Source: an uncultured Prevotellaceae bacterium (GTDB taxonomy: Bacteria > Bacteroidota > Bacteroidia > Bacteroidales > Bacteroidaceae). Taken from it: a stretch of DNA of 48,759 bases. Within the stretch, counting starts at the first letter, position 1; every line of letters starts with the position of its first letter. The stretch covers positions 1 through 48,759 of the forward strand of contig CADCAX010000015.1 in NCBI GenBank assembly GCA_902799455.1, read 5' to 3'. The notes under the pieces were generated by a model, which was given only the letters and a program-made list of their open reading frames with translations, ran no database searches and was not told the origin of the DNA. Below, in pieces: positions 24,375 to 31,036 of this stretch. Position numbers and translations under genes: made by a program.

Positions 24375-24430
24375 GTTTATTGTTTATCGTTTATTGGTTA
24401 TTGACCTCAGCCCTACGACCTCAAGCCCTT
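24375..24430. repeat. Heptanucleotide array in the his operon leader (8 units, word switch)
   Basis: Phased units GTTTATT, GTTTATC, GTTTATT, GGTTATT, then GACCTCA, GCCCTAC, GACCTCA, AGCCCTT. The phase is kept across the change of word. It occupies most of the leader between the promoter and the hisG ATG. No His-rich leader peptide was found. Confidence 0.8.
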
Positions 24431-24446
24431 TTTATAAAACGCGTGG

Positions 24447-24477
24447 CAAAGGTACAAATAAGTTGTGAGAAATGCAA
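24447..24477 (-). promoter_or_regulatory. his operon promoter
   Basis: The minus strand has TTG (24475-24477), a 20-nt spacer and TACCTTTG (24447-24454), a full match to the Bacteroidetes consensus. The leader to the hisG ATG would be about 80 nt. Confidence 0.8.
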
Positions 24478-24512
24478 GAAAATAAACAAAAAATTGATAG
24501 TAACCTTAAGAA

Positions 24513-24662
24513 TTAAGGTATGCAATACGCCGTATCCTGGCCTTTGATACGTCGTTTCGCTATCCTTGATACACCGTTATCGTTTTCGTACGAAGTAAAG
24601 TTTTGTCTCAATAAGTCAAATATCGCTTTTTTGCGTTTTAGGCGCCAAAAAATATTTTTCAT
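24513..24662 (-). CDS. Possible small basic protein (49 aa) or small structured RNA
   Basis: Downstream of a full promoter (24705-24735), the ATG at 24660-24662 opens a 49-codon frame, MKNIFWRLKRKKAIFDLLRQ and onward to RRIKGQDTAYCIP, rich in Lys and Arg. The transcript would begin with a hairpin (TTACAC/GTGTAA, 24680-24697) and a second stem (AGGCGC/GCGCCT, 24640-24668) that covers the start codon. I recognise no domain. The unit could equally be a non-coding RNA. The longer frame from 24731 contains the promoter and is rejected. Confidence 0.3.
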   Translation of the reverse strand: MKNIFWRLKRKKAIFDLLRQNFTSYENDNGVSRIAKRRIKGQDTAYCIP

Positions 24663-24704
24663 GCGCCTGTAGCAAAATTTTACACTTTTTCGTGTAATTG
24701 TTTG

Positions 24705-24735
24705 CAAAATTACAACAAATTTTGCACCCATACAA
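24705..24735 (-). promoter_or_regulatory. Promoter of the small transcription unit
   Basis: The minus strand has TTG (24733-24735), a 20-nt spacer and TAATTTTG (24705-24712) followed by CA. It is as good a match as the his promoter. Confidence 0.6.
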
Positions 24736-25032
24736 TAGGTTTTGAAGAGTATTTTGATGAGTTAAAGTGTGTTAATAGAATTTTGGTGTTTTAGCATATC
24801 ACTTATCGCTTATCGCATAACAGGTTATCATTTAGTTTTTTCATATTTGTGTTAGAGTGAAAGAATAGCTTATAATTTTTATATATTAAATTTTTATATA
24901 TTATTATAATATATAAAGATATTTACTCCCTTTTACGTTACCCAATTGAAATACCAAATGATATGCTGTTAAGCTATTAAGCTGTTAAGCAGTCTGCGTA
25001 CTTTTATGGATAAAGTCTTGAACAAAAAGGAG

Positions 25033-25209
25033 GCGTGGCATGCGTGGCATACGTGGCATTGCGTTTTTGTATATCTTTATAATTTCTTTCTATTTAATTT
25101 TTATATTATATATTTTTTATATTATATATATATATAATATAAAGATAAAGATACTCCTTTTTTGAAACTTTTAAAACACTAAATGCCACGTATGCCACGC
25201 ATGCCACGC
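25033..25209. repeat. 28-nt perfect inverted repeat of triplicated unit
   Basis: The left arm (25033-25060) is three tandem copies of a 9-nt unit, GCGTGGCAT, GCGTGGCAT, ACGTGGCAT, plus one T. The right arm (25182-25209) is its exact reverse complement. The 121-nt loop is almost pure A/T, with TATCTTTATAAT and ATAATATAAAGATA parts that can also pair. Confidence 0.9.
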
Positions 25210-25319
25210 AGTCTAATTTCCGTAAATTCTCTGTCCCCTTCGGAAATGTATTTTGCTCCCTACGGAAAAAGTTTTTGTACGGGACGAAAAAAACGCAAAA
25301 GACATTCTTCCTGAAAACG

Positions 25320-25354
25320 TTCAAAGCCTTTGTCCTTTGACTTTAGACCTTAGA
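25320..25354. repeat. Heptanucleotide array in intergenic DNA (5 units)
   Basis: Phased units TTCAAAG, CCTTTGT, CCTTTGA, CTTTAGA, CCTTAGA, similar to the second half of the purL leader array. It has no flanking gene now and may mark a lost junction. Confidence 0.6.
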
Positions 25355-25400
25355 CCTCGTCAAGTGCCAACTCTCCACTTTAAAACTAATCGCATGATTA

Positions 25401-25432
25401 TTTGCAGATATTGGAAGTTTTTTGTATCTTTG
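25401..25432 (+). promoter_or_regulatory. Strong orphan promoter
   Basis: TTTG (25401-25404), a 20-nt spacer and TATCTTTG (25425-25432) followed by CA form a full consensus promoter. The next long gene begins 270 nt downstream. Confidence 0.7.
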
Positions 25433-25481
25433 CAGAAGATTTATCTAACCTTCGTACATAAAAGAAAGCTAGCCAAGAGAT

Positions 25482-25538
25482 ATGAACCTAAAAGAATATA
25501 TAAGTACCGTTAATCAGAATATTGTTGTGTACCTATGA
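25482..25538 (+). CDS. 18-codon open frame behind orphan promoter (leader peptide or gene remnant)
   Basis: The ATG at 25482, after an AAGAGAT purine-rich stretch, opens MNLKEYISTVNQNIVVYL and then TGA. It starts about 45 nt after the predicted transcription start of the promoter at 25401-25432. It could be a leader peptide for the gene at 25709 or the stub of a gene truncated by deletion. No further coding follows in any frame. Coding status is unproven. Confidence 0.3.
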   Translation: MNLKEYISTVNQNIVVYL

Positions 25539-25670
25539 TTATTTAGACTAATATTTTACCCAATTTGCAAAGATATAAAATAAAATCTATTTACAAGGTA
25601 ATTGCTTATAAAATTGCATAAAAATATGTTTTTATCGTAAAAAATAAATGTAGAAAATAGAACTTATATG

Positions 25671-25678
25671 TAAATTTG
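25671..25678 (+). promoter_or_regulatory. Candidate promoter of the zinc-finger-repeat gene
   Basis: TAAATTTG followed by CA, 31 nt before the ATG. No TTG is present at the usual -33 distance, so it is weaker than the promoter at 25401. Confidence 0.45.
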
Positions 25679-25708
25679 CAAAAAATGTAGAGATAAATAT
25701 TAAAGAGT

Positions 25709-26338
25709 ATGAAAAAGAATGTTATTAGGTTATTCCTTGTTGTCATGTTGGTTATATTGCAGTGTAATATCGTTTTTTCTCAAAATGTGTTTTTTTCAGG
25801 AACTTATACAGATGTGAATAATGGTGCTTATTGGGGGATTCTAGCTCGAAGCGATTACATATTCCTAACCTCAGGAACGGGGACTCTTTCTCATCAGTTA
25901 CCATATTTAAAAGTGGATAGAATCCAAGGGACTACTATCTATACATACTGTAATGGAGAATTTTTAATGACCGCTATACCCGGTCAGTCGGCATTACTTG
26001 CAAAAAAGATTCCAGGCACTACCGATGAATATAAGCCTGTTAACGCATTTAATCCAGTGGGCAACATAAATTATGGTAATTCAGGGAATGTTACACCACA
26101 ACAAGGTGGAAGAACGTGCCAATACTGTAATGGATCAGGAACCTGTGCTTGGTATTCTCATACCTATAACAAGTACTATTGTCATGGTTCAGGGATTTGT
26201 GCTAATTGTGGTGGAAGAGGATATACATCTGGTACGTTTGGAGGAACAATAAAGTGCTCTTTCTGTACAAATGGACGTTGTGGCTATTGTCACGGTACAG
26301 GTAGATGTGCACACTGCAATGGAACGGGAAGAAGATAG
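25709..26338 (+). CDS. Exported protein with DnaJ-like CxxCxGxG zinc-finger repeats
   Basis: A 209-residue exported protein with signal peptide MKKNVIRLFLVVMLVILQCNIVFSQ (in two parts, about residues 1-25). A central domain of unknown type follows (about 26-115). The C-terminal 73 residues contain twelve Cys: C137/C140 (CQYCNGSG), C146, C158, C164/C167 (CANCGGRG), C183/C186, C191/C194 (CGYCHGTG) and C200/C203 (CAHCNGTG). This is the pattern of the DnaJ cysteine-rich zinc domain, but without a J domain and in an exported protein. The function is unknown. It is the first gene of the AT-rich cassette, 28 nt ahead of the Sel1-repeat gene. Confidence 0.75.
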   Translation: MKKNVIRLFLVVMLVILQCNIVFSQNVFFSGTYTDVNNGAYWGILARSDYIFLTSGTGTLSHQLPYLKVDRIQGTTIYTYCNGEFLMTAIPGQSALLAKKIPGTTDEYKPVNAFNPVGNINYGNSGNVTPQQGGRTCQYCNGSGTCAWYSHTYNKYYCHGSGICANCGGRGYTSGTFGGTIKCSFCTNGRCGYCHGTGRCAHCNGTGRR

Positions 26339-26366
26339 ATTATTTAATTGATAAAATGTGTTCTAT

Positions 26367-27584
26367 ATGATTAGATTTTTCCAAAGAGTGATATTATTTT
26401 TATTATTATCAGTTTCAACATTAGTACCCTCAAATGTTATTGCACAAACTCGTTATAGTACTGCACTACTAAATAGAGCAAAACAGGGTAATTCAAATGC
26501 ACAATTGACATTAGCAGAATGTTATCGTTTCGGTAGAGGTATACAAGAATCGAAGGATAAGGCTCTTATGTGGTATAAAAAAGCTATCGAAAAAAACAAC
26601 TACAGAGCGATGGAGAATTGTGCAAACATGATAGATTCTTTAGAATTAGAGGAGTATGAAAACTATGCCTATACCCTACATTGTAAAGCTGCTGATGCAG
26701 GGTTAAAAGATGCACAATACAATATGGCGTTCCTTCATTTCAGGGGAATTGACTTTAAATTTACGTTTGACCCAGATAAGGCTATGAAATGGTTGTTAAA
26801 GTCTGTAGAACAAAATTATCCTCCAGCACAAGCATTGTTAGGCTCTATGTACGAATATGGTGGTCACGTTAAAATTGATAAGCAAAAAGCTCTCCTTTAC
26901 TATCGGAAAGCAGCTGCACAGGGGGACAAAAATGCACTATATGATTTAGGTAGATGTTATCTTGAAGGTAAGTGCGGCTTGTCTGTGAATAGACAAAAGG
27001 GAATAGAACTTATCAGAAAATCAGCAAGTAAAGGATGTTATACTGCAATGATAGAATTAGAGGAAATAGAGAAACAACAAAATGAAGGAAAATTAACACC
27101 ACATGGCGATAAAAAGACGTTAGATTTGGTGTATCATCCATTTGGCTACATGAAACGAGACGGAGAAGGATTGAATTATAGCAATATGCTGCTTGCATTG
27201 AAGAAAGATACGGATTGGAAGATTGATGAATACGATACTCACTTTATGGCCCATTCTATTGTCGGATTAGGCATCACGTGGAAGGGCTACCCAATTACGA
27301 CTGCTTCGTTTTCATATTCGCCTGAACATGCTTTTCTTTTTCAATGGGAATATAATGTAAATATACCAGGTAGCATTCAAGAGGGAAAAGTTATAAGTAT
27401 TACCAAGCAAATGGTAAATGAGCTGGTTGCTGACGGCTTTAAATTGGAATACAAAGATCTTTATAACACAAAATTAAATGTTGAATTAAAAAAGGAAAAG
27501 TATAAAGTTGATATTTCTCTGTACTATATAGCAACTAATAATTATTATTTTATCAGTTTAAAATCATATCCTCGCTATAATTAA
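26367..27584 (+). CDS. Exported Sel1-like repeat protein
   Basis: A 405-residue exported protein with signal peptide MIRFFQRVILFLLLSVSTLV and onward to VIAQ. From about residue 30 to 235 it has four or five Sel1-like helical repeats, for example AQLTLAECYRFGRGIQESKD with KALMWYKKAIE, and ALYDLGRCYLEGKCGLSVNR with QKGIELIRKSA. Such repeats mediate protein-protein contacts. The last 150 residues form a separate domain I do not recognise. The start used is the ATG at 26367; a GTG three codons upstream is possible. Base composition is clearly more AT-rich than the flanking core genes. Confidence 0.8.
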   Translation: MIRFFQRVILFLLLSVSTLVPSNVIAQTRYSTALLNRAKQGNSNAQLTLAECYRFGRGIQESKDKALMWYKKAIEKNNYRAMENCANMIDSLELEEYENYAYTLHCKAADAGLKDAQYNMAFLHFRGIDFKFTFDPDKAMKWLLKSVEQNYPPAQALLGSMYEYGGHVKIDKQKALLYYRKAAAQGDKNALYDLGRCYLEGKCGLSVNRQKGIELIRKSASKGCYTAMIELEEIEKQQNEGKLTPHGDKKTLDLVYHPFGYMKRDGEGLNYSNMLLALKKDTDWKIDEYDTHFMAHSIVGLGITWKGYPITTASFSYSPEHAFLFQWEYNVNIPGSIQEGKVISITKQMVNELVADGFKLEYKDLYNTKLNVELKKEKYKVDISLYYIATNNYYFISLKSYPRYN

Positions 27585-27688
27585 ATATTATTATAAGAAG
27601 AAGGTCGCTATTTGATGGGATTTCACTTGTACATAATCCAAATAAGGGTATATACACATTGTGTAAAGGCGCAGGGTCAAAATGAGAA

Positions 27689-28225
27689 ATGATTATGAAT
27701 AAGAATAAGAAGATTATTTGGATTGTCGCCAAGATAATTGGTGCACTCCTTGTCTGCTATATGCTTTTTCAATTGTTGAGGTATAGTTTGACTGGGACAG
27801 TTGCTGTCATTCTACCAGCAGGTTTTGCCACTGTCATGTTTGTGGTAAGGAGTTTGATGGCTGATTATGAGTATCGGCATCCAATGTCTTTTAGACTGCT
27901 TCTCGTCATGGTTGGCATCTTGGGAATCTTTGTATTCCTCGTTCCCTGTCTTCAGTTGACGGAGTATTTTTATTGGGAAACGAAAGGTATGATAACACCT
28001 GCCTATTGCTTCTTTATGATAGCGTTGTTTATGGTGGTCATTTTTTTATGGTCACTTAGACATTATAGAAAACATATCGTAGCTGGTAAAGAAAAATCAT
28101 CCCGACCATATGCTCTCATAATGGCTTTCTCCATAGCAATCTTTTTTGGTCAAGGACTGGCATCAATCAGTGCACATCAAAATATAGAACAACAAAATTG
28201 GGAATCATCGTGGAAAGAAATATAA
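27689..28225 (+). CDS. Unknown inner-membrane protein, about five helices
   Basis: A 178-residue hydrophobic protein. Predicted helices are at about 9-30, 35-54, 69-88, 100-121 and 141-161, with basic residues between helices 4 and 5 (RHYRKHIVAGKEKSSR). The start is either ATG 27689 or ATG 27695. I recognise no family. The following gene starts 28 nt before this one ends, so the two are translationally coupled and probably function together. A 104-nt gap separates it from the Sel1 gene, with no clear promoter. Confidence 0.65.
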   Translation: MIMNKNKKIIWIVAKIIGALLVCYMLFQLLRYSLTGTVAVILPAGFATVMFVVRSLMADYEYRHPMSFRLLLVMVGILGIFVFLVPCLQLTEYFYWETKGMITPAYCFFMIALFMVVIFLWSLRHYRKHIVAGKEKSSRPYALIMAFSIAIFFGQGLASISAHQNIEQQNWESSWKEI

Positions 28226-29298
28226 AAAACTCTTATGAACTCGAGTTATCTGAAAGTGCTGACATGATATTATATGAAGTGGTTAATAGTCTATTGTCAT
28301 GTAATGAATTTCAAGACTTTTGCCATCATGTCAATAATTATGATGCAACTATCAAATTTAAGGAAAAAAATGTCGTTTGGTATCCTCCTTTGCTCATCTT
28401 TCCTAAGGAAGAATTAAGTGGATGTTGTTCTGAAGAAGAAAAAAAACTTCCATTTCTTGTTGCTGGTTGTTTTAATTCAAGGAAAGCATTAGGCGAAAGC
28501 GGTATAGTTGAGGATAACTTTGTCTTTAGGTACTACTATACAGCGGGGTGGAACAATACGGACGGTAAGAAACGACTCTCATTTTATGAACAGCGAAGAG
28601 TGAATGACACAGATATACCTGTCTTTAAGGACAGTGTTTTGGAGTTTACGAGCGCAATTGAAGATTTAATAATTTTCATCCAAAAGTTTCCAGATATAAA
28701 CCAAAAGTGGGAAGATAGATTTAACCGCGTGTTGGAAATGATTCATGGTGAGGCTGATTGTAAAAGAATCTTTTTGTTTGCAGGTCTTTACGATATTGAT
28801 AGTCTATGGAAATCTTTAGAAGAATTTCACTCTGCTTGTTGTGATGAACTTAGTCTCATCAAGAGTAATTTCACTCAACAATTGCATCGCTATGTAATGT
28901 TTCATGTTAATTCTATAAGGATGACTGAGGTTGAGGAAGCGTCAATAGATTACAATAATACTGGTGTCGTTTCTTCAAATTTAGACATTCACGTATCAAG
29001 GCCAGAAGAATATAAGTGGTTGCGTTATATACATGAAAAATCCTTACCAGAATTCATTAAAGAACCTACCTATGTGCGAGATTTCTTACAGGAGAACTGG
29101 GAAAACGATGTAGATGCCATGCAGAATGCTTTCAACTGGAATAAGGATGAGCAGCACAAGTTAACAGAAGCACTGGATAAGGGAACAGAAGAGCATATTG
29201 AACTTTTGCGGCAACTTGTCCGTAAGCGATTAAGACAAGAGGCTGTAAAAGAATTTGAAGACAGAAAGATGCAGTGGATGTACATGTATAATCGATAA
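28198..29298 (+). CDS. Unknown soluble protein, 366 aa
   Basis: No signal peptide or membrane segment is seen. The frame can start at TTG 28198 or GTG 28210; no ATG lies near the beginning, and both starts are within or close to the end of the preceding membrane-protein gene. The sequence is acidic and helical in its last third, ending in a charged stretch (LLRQLVRKRLRQEAVKEFED). It contains scattered Cys but no CxxC motif. I recognise no domain. It is longer than expected for chance in AT-rich DNA and is co-directional with its neighbours, so it is likely real. Confidence 0.6.
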   Translation: MGIIVERNIKNSYELELSESADMILYEVVNSLLSCNEFQDFCHHVNNYDATIKFKEKNVVWYPPLLIFPKEELSGCCSEEEKKLPFLVAGCFNSRKALGESGIVEDNFVFRYYYTAGWNNTDGKKRLSFYEQRRVNDTDIPVFKDSVLEFTSAIEDLIIFIQKFPDINQKWEDRFNRVLEMIHGEADCKRIFLFAGLYDIDSLWKSLEEFHSACCDELSLIKSNFTQQLHRYVMFHVNSIRMTEVEEASIDYNNTGVVSSNLDIHVSRPEEYKWLRYIHEKSLPEFIKEPTYVRDFLQENWENDVDAMQNAFNWNKDEQHKLTEALDKGTEEHIELLRQLVRKRLRQEAVKEFEDRKMQWMYMYNR

Positions 29299-29355
29299 AA
29301 ATTTCCCCAATACCACTCTGATTTGTCGGATGAAATAATTACTTACAAAGAAAGA

Positions 29356-30045
29356 ATGAAAAGAATTATTTCTATAATGGCTTTAGTACTACTGCAAATC
29401 AGTTGTTTTGCAGTAACTGTTGAGACGACTGCAAATCTCAATGTGTATTATCCTGAATATACAAAGGTTGACTTAGTCTGTGGGCAAATGCCAAAGGCTG
29501 TACAGAAGGATGTGGAGTTTTGTTGTGAGGCGGCTTATACTGGTGAATTGCTGAATGATTTCAAACACTCAAACATTGCGGATAACCATATCTGCAATGG
29601 GGTGATGAAGAAAGGCTATCGCTGCAGGGCGAATACTGGCGGATTTGTATGGGGTAAGGGCAAATGGAGGTTTATGCTTAAAGCGGATTATCCTACGACA
29701 GCAAATGAATGGAATATGGGCTTCTGCCAGATGCTTATCATTCACAATGGTGAGATTCGTCCTTTAGTCTTAAAGATTGGGAAGAGCAGAACCATATACA
29801 GAGCCTTGTGTGAGAAGGATGGGAAGCTTTGCATCATCGAGTCGAAGAAGGTGGTTACATACGACTTTTTCGTGGAGTGCCTGAAAGCCTATAAGGTTAC
29901 TCATGCCCTCTATTTGGATATGGGAAAAGGCTGGAATTATGCGTGGTATCGAGATAACAGCGGTAATGTGAAAGAGATATTCCCAGAAAGCAAAACGGCC
30001 CCAAATTACAAGTACAGAACCAATTGGATAACGTTTTATAAATGA
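29356..30045 (+). CDS. Exported protein, possibly phosphodiester-glycosidase-like (NAGPA/DUF2233)
   Basis: A 229-residue exported protein; the start is the ATG at 29356, giving signal peptide MKRIISIMALVLLQISCFA. The body shows GGFVWGKGKWRFM, a short FCQMLIIHNGEIRP segment and a C-terminal ALYLDMGKGWNYAWYRDN with NWITFYK. That last part resembles the NAGPA/DUF2233 phosphodiester glycosidase pattern, in which a conserved Asp-Gly/Met-Gly turn is near the end. The similarity is from memory and distant. Six or more Cys suggest disulfides in the periplasm. It is the last gene of the cassette; an intrinsic terminator follows 23 nt after its stop. Confidence 0.55.
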   Translation: MKRIISIMALVLLQISCFAVTVETTANLNVYYPEYTKVDLVCGQMPKAVQKDVEFCCEAAYTGELLNDFKHSNIADNHICNGVMKKGYRCRANTGGFVWGKGKWRFMLKADYPTTANEWNMGFCQMLIIHNGEIRPLVLKIGKSRTIYRALCEKDGKLCIIESKKVVTYDFFVECLKAYKVTHALYLDMGKGWNYAWYRDNSGNVKEIFPESKTAPNYKYRTNWITFYK

Positions 30046-30067
30046 ATATTGGGCTCACTCGGAAATA

Positions 30068-30095
30068 CCTGTGTCCGCTTGCAGGCTTTTTTTTT
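30068..30095 (+). terminator. Intrinsic terminator of the accessory cassette
   Basis: CCTGTG and TGCAGG form a short stem (with G-T pairs) around TCCGCT, followed by C and a nine-base T-run. Confidence 0.65.
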
Positions 30096-30116
30096 GAGAC
30101 AAAAACCAAAACAACA

Positions 30117-30243
30117 CTTTTTGAAAGTTTAGCACCCAGTGCTTCAGTTCTGCTGTCGTTATGAATCTGGTCATAAGTACACTTCCACCATCTTCCTGTC
30201 GACATCAGAACCTATCCTATAGGATATAAAAACTTTCAAAAAG
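30117..30243. repeat. 127-bp segment bounded by 14-nt perfect inverted repeats
   Basis: CTTTTTGAAAGTTT at 30117-30130 is matched by its exact reverse complement at 30230-30243. A 14-nt palindrome TATCCTATAGGATA (30213-30226) lies inside near the right end. Size and ends resemble a miniature mobile element, but no target duplication was identified. Confidence 0.6.
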
Positions 30244-30556
30244 CAAAAACCTCGGCATTTCAAGCCTAAAAAATCGGTGCACGTTAAAACTTTAATTCAT
30301 TCTTGTTGTAACGGAAAAAAGTTGAGGTTAAGATTATCATCAAGGTTGAAAATTGTTTTTTAGTTTTGGCAACAAAACGATGTTTTTGCCATAACAGTAT
30401 AAAAAAGACTCTGTAAGAGGATTAAGATATAAGATAGATATTTTTATCCAAGTGCTTGCATTTGAGGGAAAATAGATAGATTATATCATTAGTGCTGTTA
30501 AGCACTTTAATACTGATATGGGGTTTTTATGGGTTTTTGTTTAAATCTAAACACAG

Positions 30557-30883
30557 TTATTTTTTGCGAATGTATGCAAATGAGGCGTAGTGGCTACGAT
30601 GCTTGTCGTAGTCTTTGTCGCACTCATGGGCATAGGCTTCTCGCTCAAAGGATATGTTGAAATAGGCCTTTGTGGCATTACGATACTGTAGCAGTCGCAC
30701 TAACCACTCAAGAAGATACCAGACGAAGAAGCCTACATAGAGCAACTCGCGCTGCTGTTGGGTGTGGATGCGCTCATGACGCTGCTCTGTGGGGGTGAGA
30801 CGATGCTTGGCAAAGACTATGCCGAAGAGGTTGATGGCATAGAAATTCTTGCCGAAGGGGAATATGGAGTTAAGGATAATCAT
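30557..30883 (-). CDS. Small membrane protein with HExxH motif
   Basis: A 108-residue protein with the motif HERIHTQQQRELLYVGFF, containing HExxH, followed by one hydrophobic helix (FFVWYLLEWLVRLL) and a basic tail. I recall similar short proteins in many Bacteroidales, without known function. A zinc-metalloprotease-like role is possible from HERIH, but the protein is much shorter than known proteases. The start is the ATG at 30881-30883 (MIILNSIFPFGKNFYAIN); the longer reading to 30943 contains the promoter and is rejected. Confidence 0.7.
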   Translation of the reverse strand: MIILNSIFPFGKNFYAINLFGIVFAKHRLTPTEQRHERIHTQQQRELLYVGFFVWYLLEWLVRLLQYRNATKAYFNISFEREAYAHECDKDYDKHRSHYASFAYIRKK

Positions 30884-30900
30884 CACGTTATTTCCTGATG

Positions 30901-30931
30901 CAAAGATAGTTTTTTCTCCTGAAACAACAAA
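30901..30931 (-). promoter_or_regulatory. Promoter of the HExxH membrane protein
   Basis: The minus strand has TTTG (30928-30931), a 19-nt spacer and TATCTTTG (30901-30908) followed by CA. It fixes the gene start at 30883. Confidence 0.75.
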
Positions 30932-30980
30932 GAAACGGTACATTTTTTCTCAACTAACATATTATCTCGAAAATTTTGTT

Positions 30981-30988
30981 TATATTTG
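30981..30988 (+). promoter_or_regulatory. Candidate promoter of the GltD-like gene
   Basis: TATATTTG followed by CA, 48 nt before the ATG. No TTG was found 19-21 nt upstream. Confidence 0.5.
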
Positions 30989-31036
30989 CACTCGAATTAC
31001 TAAAAATACGAAGAAGAGATTAATGAGAGCTATACG

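Larger units (their letters stand above)
24362..25708. other. AT-rich intergenic region of 1.35 kb between hisG and the accessory cassette
   Basis: No long gene is supported here. It holds the his promoter and leader array, a possible small transcription unit on the minus strand (24513-24735), very AT-rich stretches with TATA-type palindromes (about 24890-24930 and 25095-25145), a large inverted repeat (25033-25209), a degraded 7-nt array (25320-25354), an orphan plus-strand promoter with a short open frame (25401-25538) and the promoter of the first cassette gene. Confidence 0.8.
30046..30556. other. AT-rich gap of 0.5 kb with an inverted-repeat-bounded segment
   Basis: Apart from the terminator at 30068-30095, the only clear structure is a 127-bp segment (30117-30243) bounded by 14-nt inverted repeats. 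No gene is supported on either strand. Confidence 0.7.

Noticed and set aside
25182..25209. CRISPR-like array suggested by repeated GCCACG units
   Set aside because: Units are 9 nt with no spacers of constant length, and the two clusters are inverted; no cas gene is present.
25106..25324. 72-codon minus-strand open frame in the AT-rich gap
   Set aside because: Its C-terminal half is the AT-rich loop translated as Tyr/Ile/Asn; it has no domain and no promoter.
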